Origin: an uncultured Geobacter sp.
Lineage (GTDB): Bacteria; Desulfobacterota; Desulfuromonadia; Geobacterales; Geobacteraceae
Reading direction: 5' to 3'
Assembly (NCBI GenBank): GCA_937886325.1
Contig: CALABV010000022.1
Span: 1-34,866, forward strand
Length of the DNA: 34,866 nt
Made by a program: the position numbers and the translations under genes. Below the pieces are notes generated by a model. It saw only the letters and a program-made list of their open reading frames with translations, was not told the origin of the DNA and ran no database searches. The first letter of the stretch is position 1; every line of letters begins with the position of its first letter. Shown here piece after piece: positions 15,013-23,822 of the stretch.

Positions 15013-17502
15013 ATGCAGGCGACAGAAGACGAATTTGATACGCTGAGGAATGAAAATCTCATGCTCCGCAAGCGGGTTCGTGAACTGGAAGCGGCGGAAC
15101 GGACATTTATCCAGACGAGAAAGACCCTGAAAAAACAGCAATCATTGCTTTTTTCGCTTCTAAACAGGCTTCCTGCGTTTGTTTACTTACAGGCGCCTGA
15201 TCATACCATACGATTCGCCAACCGTTATTTCAGGCAACACTTCGGAAGCCCCAAGAACACGACCTGTCACCAGCTTTTTCGAGGGCGGAACGAACCGTGC
15301 CCCTCCTGTCGGACATTCAAAGTATTTACTACAAAGGGCCCGCAACGATGGGAGTGGGATTGTCCCATCGACGGTCTTTCCTACGAGGTGCTCGACTACC
15401 CCTTCGTTGATTCCAACGGGACACTGCTTGTGCTGGAACTGGGACTTGACATCACGGAAAGAAAGCGGATGGAAAATGAGCTTCGTGCGCTTCAGGAAGA
15501 TCTGGAAAGACGTGTATCCGAGCAGACGCGGCAACTGCAGCAGACCGTTTCAAGACTGATGGATGAGGTGGTGGAAAGGAGAAGGACCGAGGAGGCCCTT
15601 CGGAGGAGCGAAGAGCGCTATGCCCTCGCCGTGGCCGGCGCCAATGACGGCATCTGGGATCGGGATCTGGAAACGGGAAAAGTCTATTTTTCTCCCCGGT
15701 GGAAGAGCATGCTCGGCTTCAGCGACCACGAGATAACCAATAGTGTTGATGAATGGAAGTCGAGGATTCACCGGGATGACTATGCAACGGTGATGAAGTC
15801 CCTTAACGACTATCTGGAAGGATACCAGCCCAGCTACGAGGTAGAGTGCCGCCTAAAGGCAAAAAACGGGACGTACCGCTGGATTCGCAGCAAAGGAGCC
15901 TGTCTGCGGCATTCCAACGGAGAGGCATATCGCATCGCCGGTTCGCACACCGATATCACCTACCACAAACGGATGGAAGATGCTCTCCGGGAGTCGGAGA
16001 GAAAATACCGTAAGATATTCGAGGAATCGAGGGACGTTATCTTTCTGTTTGATGCGGACGCCCGTCTTCTGGACATCAATACCTCCGCCGAAGTTACCTT
16101 CGGCTATTCCACCGAAGAAATCCGAGGTCTTGATATCGGCCGGGACGTATATTGTAAAGCCGATGACCGGGAGCGTTTCCTCAGAAACCTTTTCACCAAC
16201 GGCCATGTAAGAAATATGGAAGTGGAAATGAAGCGCGCTGATGGAGAGTTGCTTACCGTGCTCCTTTCCGCGTCCGTCATCCGGGATGGAGATGATATCA
16301 TTACCGGATACATGGGCACCATCCACGACATGACCGAGCACAAGAAAATGCAGCAGCAACTGCTTCAGGCACAGAAGATGGAATCCATCGGCCTCCTCGC
16401 AGGTGGGATAGCCCATGATTTCAACAACATGCTGACCGCAATCGCCGGATACGGAGAAACAATCAGGGAAAGCATCACCGACGATGAACTCCTGCTGTCA
16501 AATGTCGATCAAATCCTGCATGCCGCCGAACGCGCGCGGGAACTTACCCACAACCTTCTGGCCGTCAGCCGCAAACAGATCCTCAACCCGAAGCCGGTTC
16601 TGATAAATGAAGTAATTACAGGCATGAACAATCTTATTTCCAGAATAATCGGAGAAGATGTCGAACTGACCACGGAACTCTGCTCCAGGCGCCTTACGGT
16701 GCTTGCCGACCGCAATCAACTGGAACAGGTTCTTATCAACCTGGCCGCAAATGCCCGTGATGCCATGCCCACGGGCGGGCGCCTGCATATTTCAGCGGGA
16801 CACATCATCCCCGGAAAGAAAACCAGGGGTATTGTCGAGCTTGATTCGCGGGGTCCCCACGCATATGTATCGGTTGTCGATACGGGTGTTGGTATAGACC
16901 CGAAGACCCGGCAGAAGATTTTCGAACCTTTCTTCACCACCAAGGAGGTGGGAAAGGGAACAGGCCTCGGTCTTTCCATCAGTTACGGGATAATCAGACA
17001 GCATAACGGCGCTATCACCGTGGAAAGCGAACCGGGGAAAGGTACCTGCTTTACCATTTACCTTCCCTTGATACGAATCGAAGTTGAGAAACAACCCCCC
17101 AGCAAGGAATATATCTCCATGAATGGAACGGAAACCGTTCTCGTCGCCGAAGATGAGGAAATCGTCAAGCAGTTTCTCCAGGGAATACTGAGAAGAGCGG
17201 GCTACAGTGTCGTCAGCGCGTCTGATGGTGAAGAGGCTATTGCGCTGTTTCATCAAAACAGCGGAAGCATCTCTCTCGTAATCTCCGATGTTGTTATGCC
17301 GAAAAGAAATGGAAGGGAGATCTACGAGGAGATCCGTTCCCATCGCCGGGACGTGAAATTCGTCTTTATCAGCGGATATACGGCCGACGTCATTCTCCAG
17401 AAAGGAATCTTTAATGAAGGTGTCGACTTCATAACCAAGCCTTTTTCGAAGAACGACATACTTCGAAAAGTGCGTGAAGTCCTGGACCGTACGGACGACT
17501 AG
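15013..17502 (+). CDS. soluble triple-PAS hybrid sensor histidine kinase
   Basis: An 829-residue protein without membrane segments, so a cytoplasmic sensor. Order: short coiled coil (5-45); PAS 1 (~45-150) with a cysteine cluster C85, C96 and C99; coiled coil (150-200); PAS 2 of PAS_3 type (~200-320); PAS 3 (~330-440); HisKA with H468 in GGIAHDFNN; HATPase with N-box NLAANARDAM (~576-585), DTGVGID (623-629) and GKGTGLGLS (~648-656); and a C-terminal receiver with D759 and K809. The GGIAHDFNN H-box is the type linked to C-terminal receivers. The ribosome site is weak (AAGG close to the ATG). It stands alone between ppiB and ligA, with no adjacent output regulator; the signal sensed is unknown. 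Confidence 0.93.
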   Translation: MQATEDEFDTLRNENLMLRKRVRELEAAERTFIQTRKTLKKQQSLLFSLLNRLPAFVYLQAPDHTIRFANRYFRQHFGSPKNTTCHQLFRGRNEPCPSCRTFKVFTTKGPQRWEWDCPIDGLSYEVLDYPFVDSNGTLLVLELGLDITERKRMENELRALQEDLERRVSEQTRQLQQTVSRLMDEVVERRRTEEALRRSEERYALAVAGANDGIWDRDLETGKVYFSPRWKSMLGFSDHEITNSVDEWKSRIHRDDYATVMKSLNDYLEGYQPSYEVECRLKAKNGTYRWIRSKGACLRHSNGEAYRIAGSHTDITYHKRMEDALRESERKYRKIFEESRDVIFLFDADARLLDINTSAEVTFGYSTEEIRGLDIGRDVYCKADDRERFLRNLFTNGHVRNMEVEMKRADGELLTVLLSASVIRDGDDIITGYMGTIHDMTEHKKMQQQLLQAQKMESIGLLAGGIAHDFNNMLTAIAGYGETIRESITDDELLLSNVDQILHAAERARELTHNLLAVSRKQILNPKPVLINEVITGMNNLISRIIGEDVELTTELCSRRLTVLADRNQLEQVLINLAANARDAMPTGGRLHISAGHIIPGKKTRGIVELDSRGPHAYVSVVDTGVGIDPKTRQKIFEPFFTTKEVGKGTGLGLSISYGIIRQHNGAITVESEPGKGTCFTIYLPLIRIEVEKQPPSKEYISMNGTETVLVAEDEEIVKQFLQGILRRAGYSVVSASDGEEAIALFHQNSGSISLVISDVVMPKRNGREIYEEIRSHRRDVKFVFISGYTADVILQKGIFNEGVDFITKPFSKNDILRKVREVLDRTDD

Positions 17503-17519
17503 CCACCAGTTGTTCACAG

Positions 17520-17548
17520 TTGCCTCCTCCGACGCCTCGTGATATAAG
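17520..17548 (+). promoter_or_regulatory. ligA promoter
   Basis: -35 TTGCCT (17520-17525), 17-bp spacer ending TGA, -10 TATAAG (17543-17548, 5 of 6). The start site would lie about 22 nt before the ligA ATG. It begins 17 bp past the kinase stop. Confidence 0.6.
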
Positions 17549-17577
17549 CGTTCTATTTTCGAACGAGGTCTTTCCGG

Positions 17578-19596
17578 ATGGACACCACATCAGCCGAGGT
17601 ACGCATCGCCGAGTTACGTTCCGCGATAGAACGCCACAATCGCCTCTACTACCTGGAGGACGCGCCGGAGATAACCGATGCCGAATACGACATCCTGTTC
17701 CGCGAACTGCGTGAACTGGAGGAACGATTCCCCGACCTGACGACTCCTTCCTCCCCCACGTGTCGGGTCGGCGCGCAGCCCCTGGAAAAATTCTCCCAGG
17801 TATCCCACCGTATCCCCATGCTGTCCCTGGAAAACTCACTGACCGAAGAAGAAATCATCGATTTTGACGAACGGGTTAAAAGATTCCTGGCTTTCCCGCC
17901 GGACAGGGATATAGAGTACGCCTGCGAACCCAAAATGGACGGATTGGCTGTCGAACTCATCTATGAAAGAGGATCCTTCTCCGGCGGATCGACCAGGGGA
18001 GATGGTTTTACCGGAGAGGATGTGACGCTGAATCTGAAGACGGTGAAAACGATCCCCCTGCGTCTCGACGTTGACGTGCCCCCGGAACGACTGGAAGTGC
18101 GGGGCGAGATCTACCTGGCCCTGAAGGCATTTCAGAGGCTGAACGCCGAACGGGAAGAGGAAGGCGAACAACCCTTTGCCAACCCGCGGAACGCAGCCGC
18201 GGGTTCTCTGCGTCAATTGGACTCGCGCATTACCGCACGGCGCCCCCTCTCCCTTTTCTGCTATGGACCGGGAGTCGTTGAAGGCCATGAATTCAGGTCT
18301 CAGAGTGAGTTTCTCGGAACCATCGCTGCGTGGGGGATTCCCGTCAATCATCTCTCCACCAAGGTCACCGGTCTGCGCGGAGTGCTCGACTACTACCGTC
18401 GGATAGCTGAAATGCGCGATACCCTCGACTACGAGATAGATGGCGTGGTGGTTAAAGTCGATTCCTTTCAGCTGCAGCGGGAATTGGGCGAAAAAAGCCG
18501 TTCTCCCCGGTGGGCCGTTGCCTTCAAATTCCCGCCCCGTCAAGCATTCACGGTTGTCGAAGACATTGTCCCCCAGGTGGGAAGAACCGGCGTCATCACC
18601 CCCGTTGCCAATCTGCGGCCGGTTGAGGTTTCCGGCGTGATCGTATCCCGGGCCACGCTCCACAACTGGGATGAACTGCAGAAAAAGGATATACGCATCG
18701 GAGATACCGTTCTGGTTGAAAGGGCCGGAGACGTTATTCCCGCCGTTGTAAAGGCGCTCCCAGAAAAGAGGACGGGCAATGAACGCCAAGTTCCCGTGCC
18801 CGTCCGTTGTCCGGAATGCGGCTCCGAAGCTGTCCGGATCACCGGAGAGGTAGCGGTCCGCTGCCCCGATCTTTCCTGCCCCGCGCAAATCCGTGAAGCC
18901 ATCATCCACTTTGCCTCCCGGAACGCCATGGACATAGAAGGGCTGGGGGACAAGTACATCGAACAACTCCTGCGTCTCGGACTGGTGAAGGACATTTCCG
19001 ACCTCTACTACCTCAACCGCCCGGATTTCATGCGGTTCGAGCGGATGGGAGAAAAACTGGCGGACAATCTTCTCAATGCAATTGACAGGAGCAAACAGCG
19101 CAAACTCTCTCGATTCATCCATGCACTCGGCATTCGCCATGTGGGCGAGCATACCGCAAAACTCCTGGCATCGGCGTTCGGCACCATGGAAAACCTGGAA
19201 AAGGCTTCCGAGGAAGAGCTTCTTTCCATCCGGGAAGTCGGACCTCAGGTTGCCCAGAGCATCGTCTCTTTTTTTCGCAATCCACGAAACATCGAGACAA
19301 TCAATCGCATGATCTCGGCGGGCGTGTCCCCTATCGAAGAAGAAAGGCGGGTCGGAGGGAGGTTATCCGGCATGACCTTCGTCTTCACCGGCGCCCTTGC
19401 CCGTTTCACGAGAGAGGAAGCAAAGCGGCTTGTTGAAAACGAGGGAGGGCATGCAGCCGGGTCCGTGTCCCGCAAGACGGACTTCGTTGTGGCCGGAACG
19501 GAAGCGGGCTCGAAGCTTGACAAGGCGCGCGGGCTGGGGGTAAAGATAATCAGCGAAGAAGAATTCCTCTCCATGATGGGAGGGACATCGAAATGA
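17578..19596 (+). CDS. ligA: NAD+-dependent DNA ligase
   Basis: Seals nicks in replication and repair using NAD+. The 672-residue protein has the complete domain set: Ia domain with YYLEDAPEITDAEYD, adenylation domain with the AMP-linked Lys119 in EPKMDG, OB fold, a four-cysteine zinc finger (CPECG ... RCPDLSCPAQ, about 410-435), four helix-hairpin-helix units, and a C-terminal BRCT domain (~590-672, GGRLSGMTFVFTG). The ATG at 17578 has GAGG 9 nt upstream. Its stop overlaps the acyP start (ATGA at 19593-19596), so the two are translationally coupled. Confidence 0.98.
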   Translation: MDTTSAEVRIAELRSAIERHNRLYYLEDAPEITDAEYDILFRELRELEERFPDLTTPSSPTCRVGAQPLEKFSQVSHRIPMLSLENSLTEEEIIDFDERVKRFLAFPPDRDIEYACEPKMDGLAVELIYERGSFSGGSTRGDGFTGEDVTLNLKTVKTIPLRLDVDVPPERLEVRGEIYLALKAFQRLNAEREEEGEQPFANPRNAAAGSLRQLDSRITARRPLSLFCYGPGVVEGHEFRSQSEFLGTIAAWGIPVNHLSTKVTGLRGVLDYYRRIAEMRDTLDYEIDGVVVKVDSFQLQRELGEKSRSPRWAVAFKFPPRQAFTVVEDIVPQVGRTGVITPVANLRPVEVSGVIVSRATLHNWDELQKKDIRIGDTVLVERAGDVIPAVVKALPEKRTGNERQVPVPVRCPECGSEAVRITGEVAVRCPDLSCPAQIREAIIHFASRNAMDIEGLGDKYIEQLLRLGLVKDISDLYYLNRPDFMRFERMGEKLADNLLNAIDRSKQRKLSRFIHALGIRHVGEHTAKLLASAFGTMENLEKASEEELLSIREVGPQVAQSIVSFFRNPRNIETINRMISAGVSPIEEERRVGGRLSGMTFVFTGALARFTREEAKRLVENEGGHAAGSVSRKTDFVVAGTEAGSKLDKARGLGVKIISEEEFLSMMGGTSK

Positions 19597-19865
19597 AAAT
19601 TCGGGCTATGGTAACGATCTCCGGCCTGGTCCAGGGTGTTTCGTTCCGCTACTTCACCGTTCAACAGGCTGAACGCTGCAACGTGACGGGCTGGGTAAGA
19701 AACCTTTCAAACGGCGACGTGCAGGGGTGCTTCGAGGGTGAGGAGCGTGATGTTCAGGCCCTCATCGACTGGTGCCGCGTCGGCCCGCGCCTCTCCCGGG
19801 TTGATCGGGTTTCCGTGGACAGGCAGGAATTCACCGGTGATTTCATCTCATTTCGCGTCAGATAA
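19593..19865 (+). CDS. acyP: acylphosphatase
   Basis: Small cytoplasmic enzyme that hydrolyses acyl phosphates such as acetyl phosphate and carbamoyl phosphate. The 90-residue protein carries the signature GLVQGVSFRYFT with catalytic Arg19, and GWVRNLSNGDVQ with catalytic Asn37. The start overlaps the ligA stop by 4 bp, so it depends on ligA translation. Its physiological role in bacteria is poorly defined; the link with ligA is by co-transcription only. Confidence 0.96.
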   Translation: MKIRAMVTISGLVQGVSFRYFTVQQAERCNVTGWVRNLSNGDVQGCFEGEERDVQALIDWCRVGPRLSRVDRVSVDRQEFTGDFISFRVR

Positions 19866-19947
19866 GAATGCACAACAACCGCAGGGTTACATCTCTGCTT
19901 TTGACAGCTGGAATTCACACTCTTTGTATGATGAAAGGAAGACATTG

Positions 19948-20679
19948 ATGAAAAAACTACGTCTTTTTGCCGTGTGCAGCATGGCTCTGCTTCTCATGGC
20001 TGGAACAACGGCGCAGGCTGCTTCGAAAAAACAGGGCCCCAGAGAGGCTTTTCAAAAACTGTATCCCGACATTAAAGTCACGAGTATGACAAAGACCGAC
20101 ATCGAGGGCCTGTATGAGGTCATGAGTGATGGTAAGGTCGCGTATTTTCATCTCAAGACCGGATACCTCATCCTCGGTAACATCATAACCAGCCAGGGCA
20201 GGAATCTGACCCAGGAGCGGGTGGGGACGGAGATGTACAAACATCTGAACCCGCAGGATCTGAAAAAGGCAATAAAGATAGGGTCGGGAAAAAACGTCGT
20301 GATTGAGGTTTCCGATCCCGACTGCCCCTACTGCAGAAAAATGCACGCATTCTGGAACACGCGCAGCGACGTGACGCGCTATATCTTCCTCAACCCTCTC
20401 GACATGCATCCCGATGCGGTCAAGAAGGTAACCTATATCTTCGCTTCCGCCGACACGGAAAAGGCGCTCTTCGAGGCCTATTCCGGACAACTCGACAACA
20501 ATCGCCAGCTCCTGGACAAGAAGTATGACGACAAGGGCCGACTCCAGGAACAGAAGACGGTTATAGAAAAACTGAAGGTGGATTCGACCCCGGTCTACTG
20601 GGTAAACGGCACCTTCGTATCCGGCGCCAACAAGCCGTTGATAGAAAAACTTCTCAATAAATCGCCGAATTCGAAGTAA
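19948..20679 (+). CDS. DsbC-like periplasmic thiol-disulfide isomerase
   Basis: The 243-residue precursor has a clear signal peptide (MKKLRLFAVCSMALLLMAG, probable cleavage after AQA at residue 24). Residues ~35-90 resemble the DsbC/DsbG N-terminal dimerisation domain (YPDIKVTSM...YEVMSDGKVAYF). Residues ~105-243 form a thioredoxin fold with active site C126-P-Y-C129 and a cis-Pro STPVYW loop. DsbC-type enzymes repair wrong disulfides in exported proteins such as c-type cytochromes. The CPYC active site is closer to DsbC/DsbG (CGYC/CPYC) than to thioredoxin. The ATG has AGGA 8 nt upstream. It lies 82 bp after acyP and may be in the same transcript; no dsbD partner is in the window. Confidence 0.9.
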   Translation: MKKLRLFAVCSMALLLMAGTTAQAASKKQGPREAFQKLYPDIKVTSMTKTDIEGLYEVMSDGKVAYFHLKTGYLILGNIITSQGRNLTQERVGTEMYKHLNPQDLKKAIKIGSGKNVVIEVSDPDCPYCRKMHAFWNTRSDVTRYIFLNPLDMHPDAVKKVTYIFASADTEKALFEAYSGQLDNNRQLLDKKYDDKGRLQEQKTVIEKLKVDSTPVYWVNGTFVSGANKPLIEKLLNKSPNSK

Positions 20680-20694
20680 TACATTCGAGCAAAG

Positions 20695-20736
20695 GCTAAC
20701 CGGCTCCCGACCGACACAGGACGGGAGCCGGTTAGC
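20695..20736. terminator. strong inverted repeat between convergent genes
   Basis: A perfect 15-bp stem (left arm 20695-20709, 12-nt loop, right arm 20722-20736) lies exactly between the convergent dsbC-like and PPC-domain genes. There is no T tract on either side, so it is not a textbook rho-independent terminator, but its place suggests a transcript end or mRNA-protecting hairpin for both. Confidence 0.55.
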
Positions 20737-20737
20737 A

Positions 20738-21172
20738 TCAGAGCTTCAGGATCACCATCCCGGATTCCGGGTCCATCTCCCGTATCGCGGTTGTTCCGGT
20801 TATTTCCAGGATAACCGCCTCAAGCACCAGAAACGCTTCAGCGCCTTCCCTCAGGCACCCCATCTTGACGACATCCCTTTTGCCGAATGCCCCATGGAAA
20901 TGGATCTTCGGCTTTCCATCATGCAGGAAAATAGTCCCGAAACCAACGATCTCGTGGCTCTCGTCGATTTCCCTCCATATTGGTATGGGAGGCATTTCTT
21001 CGCGCTCCGGGCCTGCAACGAACCTCCCCTTTTTCATCCCGCCAACGAGATGAAACGCAGCGGCCCGAAGCCCCTCGCGACCGGCGATCTCCGTCAGCCC
21101 GCCGAGGACGTCATCCCCTTCCTCGAAACGCACGACAAAAACCCTTCCGACTTCTCCACCCTGGTATTTCAT
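20738..21172 (-). CDS. PPC/DUF296-domain protein
   Basis: A 144-residue single-domain protein of the PPC (plants and prokaryotes conserved, DUF296) family. It shows the central motif GKPKIHFHGAFG (about residues 86-97), with the histidines thought to bind a metal in archaeal and bacterial members, followed by KMGCLREG. These proteins form trimers; in bacteria the function is not established, and AT-hook partners as in plants are absent here. The ATG has GAGG 4 nt upstream. It follows the SUI1-like gene by 61 bp and is probably read from the same transcript. Confidence 0.9.
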   Translation of the reverse strand: MKYQGGEVGRVFVVRFEEGDDVLGGLTEIAGREGLRAAAFHLVGGMKKGRFVAGPEREEMPPIPIWREIDESHEIVGFGTIFLHDGKPKIHFHGAFGKRDVVKMGCLREGAEAFLVLEAVILEITGTTAIREMDPESGMVILKL

Positions 21173-21233
21173 GTTTCCTCATCTTTCTCCGCATTCACGG
21201 CGGTTTCATTGCATTCCACTCTCGACGAGAAGA

Positions 21234-21599
21234 CTACCCTCCGACCATCTTCACACGGAATCCACGACGCTCAAGCTCCTGCTTGAGCACATCCCGGTGG
21301 TCCCCCTGGATTTCAATTGCGCCGTCCCTGCTCGTACCGCCGGTGCCGCAGCGGCGCTTCAGATCGCCTGCGAGAGCCTTTATTCCGTCCGCGTCCAAAG
21401 GAAGCCCGGCGAGTATCGTTACGGTCTTTCCTCCACGCCCCTTCGTCTCACGGCGTATCCGGACAATGCCGTCTCCGGAGTATGAATCCGCTCTCCTGCG
21501 GCAGACACATTCCGCAACCGGCCTGCCGCATCCTGGGCACATCCGCCCCTTTTCCGATGAATAAACGAGACAGGTATCCCGTGAGTCCTTGCCCTTCAT
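21234..21599 (-). CDS. eIF1/SUI1-family translation initiation factor homologue (YciH type)
   Basis: A 121-residue protein. The C-terminal ~75 residues form the SUI1 fold: VRIRRETKGRGGKTVTILAG, then LKRRCGTGGTSRDGAIEIQGDHRD and GFRVKMVGG. The N-terminal part carries a cysteine cluster CPGCGRPVAECVC that may bind zinc. Bacterial YciH proteins bind the 30S subunit and affect start-site discrimination, but they are non-essential and their role is unclear. The ATG at 21599 has a near-perfect GGAGG 7 nt upstream, which fixes the start although the frame is open for another 53 codons. It is divergent from rpsT, with about 210 bp between the two starts. Confidence 0.92.
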   Translation of the reverse strand: MKGKDSRDTCLVYSSEKGRMCPGCGRPVAECVCRRRADSYSGDGIVRIRRETKGRGGKTVTILAGLPLDADGIKALAGDLKRRCGTGGTSRDGAIEIQGDHRDVLKQELERRGFRVKMVGG

Positions 21600-21729
21600 G
21601 CTACGACCTCCTTCCATGCCATACGATGCTTCAGCGGGAGATTTCACCATAAACGGAAATTCGCGGCATGGTACGACGATTTTCCGGCAATGGAAACAGG
21701 AATATCCCGGACCGGTCAGCACTTTTCCC

Positions 21730-21759
21730 TTGACACATTCGTTTTGGAAGTGGTACAAG
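21730..21759 (+). promoter_or_regulatory. rpsT promoter
   Basis: -35 TTGACA (21730-21735, perfect), 18-bp spacer ending TGG, -10 TACAAG (21754-21759, 4 of 6). The leader would be about 47 nt. Confidence 0.65.
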
Positions 21760-21812
21760 AATTACCTTTCAACTACCCATTTAAACCGTAACACATACAC
21801 TGGAGGTGCAGT

Positions 21813-22076
21813 TTGGCTCATCACAAGTCGGCCCTGAAGAGAATCAAGCAGAATGCGAAGAGAAACGAGAGAAACAAGCATGTCCGTTCTACGCTGCGGA
21901 CTTTCATAAAGCGGGTACGCGAGGCCGTCGCGGCCAAGGATGCAACCCTTGCCAAGGAATGCCTTGATGCGGCAATCCCGTGCATCGGCGCGGCTGCTTC
22001 CAAAGGGGTAATCCATCGTTCAAACGCTTACAGAAACATCTCCCGACTGAGCAAGCTCGTCAACACCCTCGGATAG
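21813..22076 (+). CDS. rpsT: 30S ribosomal protein S20
   Basis: Primary 16S rRNA-binding protein of the small subunit. The 87-residue basic helical protein starts AHHKSALKRIKQNAKRNERN and ends NISRLSKLVNTLG, the S20 pattern, at normal length. The start codon is TTG (21813-21815) with GGAGG 6 nt upstream; no in-frame ATG fits. The E. coli rpsT gene also uses UUG, where the weak start is part of S20 autoregulation, so the same may hold here. It has its own promoter and a terminator at 22149-22177. Confidence 0.98.
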   Translation: MAHHKSALKRIKQNAKRNERNKHVRSTLRTFIKRVREAVAAKDATLAKECLDAAIPCIGAAASKGVIHRSNAYRNISRLSKLVNTLG

Positions 22077-22148
22077 AGGTGATGCAAAGAAGCAGTTCTC
22101 GTGCGCCCATTGTACTGTAAGAAAGTTCAGGGGTAAAAAGAGAGACAG

Positions 22149-22177
22149 AAAAAGGGCTCCGGTTGGCGCCCTTTTTT
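22149..22177. terminator. bidirectional terminator between rpsT and holA
   Basis: A5 then GGGC, a 10-nt loop, GCCC then T6. In the plus direction it ends rpsT. In the minus direction the hairpin starts at the holA stop codon (TAA at 22176-22178), so it can also end the leuS-lptE-holA transcript. Confidence 0.8.
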
Positions 22178-23201
22178 ATTGGCTTGCCCGGCGTCCTGAT
22201 TCAGAAATCTCACCACCACAGAGTTCGAAAAGAAGATTTTCAAGGTAAACACCCGGTTTCCCTCTTCCGGTCTTCAGGGTCGTGTCTACTTCGCGGATTT
22301 TTCCGAACACACCACGAAGTTCCGGGACGGTATAATTACCCGACTGGCGGATAATTCCCTGCAGAAAATAGGGGTTAATACCCGCAGCCTTGCCTATCTC
22401 CTGAGCCGACATCTTCTTTTCCCGAAGTTCCCTCACCTTCCACAACTGCCGATAATGGCGCGTGATCATGGCCAGGACAAGAAGCGGCGCTTCTCCTCCG
22501 CGCAGGAGCGTGTCAAGGCTTCGCATCGCCCTGTAGAGCTTCTTCTCACCAAGAGCGTCGGTTAGCTCGAAAACGGTGTTGACTCTCGTATCGGAAACGA
22601 TGGAACGGATGTCGTCAACCGTAATGACCTCCCGCTTTCCCGCATAGAGAACCGCCTTTTCCAACTCCGAAACCATCTCCTGAAGATTGTTGCCGACCAG
22701 GTACGCCAGCATCTCGGCCGCGGCCCCTTCCATCTTCTTTCCGAGCGCCGACGCCTCACTCCTGATAAAGCCTGCGAGTTGATTGTCATACAAGCGTTTG
22801 AACTCGACAAGCGCTCCCCGTTTTTTCATCTCAAGGAAGAATTTTTTTCTCTGGTCAATCTTGTCACCCTGAAAAATCAAGCAGGTGGAAGGGGAAGGGT
22901 TCTGAATATACTCGGAAAGGGTTTCCAGGGAAGGAGCGGAGAGCGCATCGGCCTTTTTCACCAGCACGACCCGCCAGGAAGCAAACATGGGAAGAGTTGC
23001 GGCTGCCTCGGCAATCTCCTCGCCCCTGTTTTCGGCGCCGTAAAAGACAGTCAGATTGAAATCACGCAGGTCCGGAGTCACCAACCGCTCCAGCAATCTC
23101 CGAACGCACTTTTCCATCAAATACGGCTCATCGCCGAACAGGTAGTAGAGCGGGCGAACCTCTCCCCGCTCTATCTCTTGCAGCAAATCCTGGTGTTTCA
23201 T
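22176..23201 (-). CDS. holA: DNA polymerase III subunit delta
   Basis: Clamp-loader subunit that opens the beta sliding clamp. The 341-residue protein has the HolA pattern: YYLFGDEPYLMEKCVRRL near the N-terminus (residues 19-36), the collar-type C-terminal domain with ITRHYRQLWKVRELREKKMSAQEI, and final LKTGRGKPGVYLENLLFELCG. No Walker A is expected or seen. The ATG at 23201 follows the lptE stop by 11 bp with a weak ribosome site, which suggests coupled translation. It is the last gene of the leuS-lptE-holA group. Confidence 0.95.
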   Translation of the reverse strand: MKHQDLLQEIERGEVRPLYYLFGDEPYLMEKCVRRLLERLVTPDLRDFNLTVFYGAENRGEEIAEAAATLPMFASWRVVLVKKADALSAPSLETLSEYIQNPSPSTCLIFQGDKIDQRKKFFLEMKKRGALVEFKRLYDNQLAGFIRSEASALGKKMEGAAAEMLAYLVGNNLQEMVSELEKAVLYAGKREVITVDDIRSIVSDTRVNTVFELTDALGEKKLYRAMRSLDTLLRGGEAPLLVLAMITRHYRQLWKVRELREKKMSAQEIGKAAGINPYFLQGIIRQSGNYTVPELRGVFGKIREVDTTLKTGRGKPGVYLENLLFELCGGEISESGRRASQ

Positions 23202-23212
23202 TAGGTACCCGT

Positions 23213-23731
23213 TCAGAAGTCTTCGGACATTTTCAGGTACAACTGCTGCGCCAGCCTGCGGCAGATTTCCTGGACGGCGGCATCTTCGCTGTTCTGCTGG
23301 ATTGCGATATCCGAACTGGCGGGGAAATCCTGGCTCCAGGCCAGCTGTCCCCGCCAGACTATACGCTGCGTAGTGTTCTTACGCAAGGTTGCGCTCAGGG
23401 ACATGACCGCCGTATATTCCTTGACGATATCCTTACCCGTGTAGGATACGGCGTTTTTTTCATAGGTGAGAACTTCACCCGACAGAGTATAGTCGGAAGC
23501 CTCCTTCTCGACTATCCTCAGACCCCGACGTCTCGAAAACTCGTCAACCAAGTTGTTGAGGAGGATATTTTCGAGATTCGATCTGTACGTCTTGTTGGCA
23601 AAGATAGGGATACTGAGGGTCTTCCCCTCTCCGAAACGAGACTCCGTGTCATGGGCAATGGTGCGGTATCCGCAGCCTGACAGCCCGGCGCAGACAACAA
23701 GCAGAAAAAGAAAGAGTAGTGTTGGTCGCAC
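23213..23731 (-). CDS. lptE: LPS-assembly lipoprotein LptE
   Basis: Outer-membrane lipoprotein that plugs LptD and helps insert lipopolysaccharide; it shows the organism has a Gram-negative outer membrane. The sequence has a lipobox LSGC (acylated Cys, residue 20 from the chosen start) followed by GYR, then SIPIFANKTYRSNLENILLNNLVDEFSRR typical of LptE/RlpB. I prefer the GTG at 23731, which gives an ordinary 19-residue lipoprotein signal and has a purine-rich GGAAGGGG upstream. The ATG at 23791 would add 20 polar residues and lacks a ribosome site. Length from GTG is 172 residues. It lies between leuS and holA on the same strand. Confidence 0.9.
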   Translation of the reverse strand: MRPTLLFLFLLVVCAGLSGCGYRTIAHDTESRFGEGKTLSIPIFANKTYRSNLENILLNNLVDEFSRRRGLRIVEKEASDYTLSGEVLTYEKNAVSYTGKDIVKEYTAVMSLSATLRKNTTQRIVWRGQLAWSQDFPASSDIAIQQNSEDAAVQEICRRLAQQLYLKMSEDF

Positions 23732-23822
23732 AAGAAACCCCTTCCCCGGACTTTCCGAGGCGAGTATTACGATCCGCGTCCGCATCGTCATCGCGGACCG
23801 GACATGGCCGGGAAGGTCACGT

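Noticed and set aside
14849..15046. Small plus-strand frame before the histidine kinase
   Set aside because: No ribosome site, overlaps the kinase start in another frame, and the composition is not protein-like.
19901..19932. TTGACA with TATGAT upstream of the dsbC-like gene
   Set aside because: The spacer is 20 bp, and the start site would fall on the ribosome-binding site of the gene; a 17-bp spacing gives only a poor TTGTAT. Not called as a promoter.
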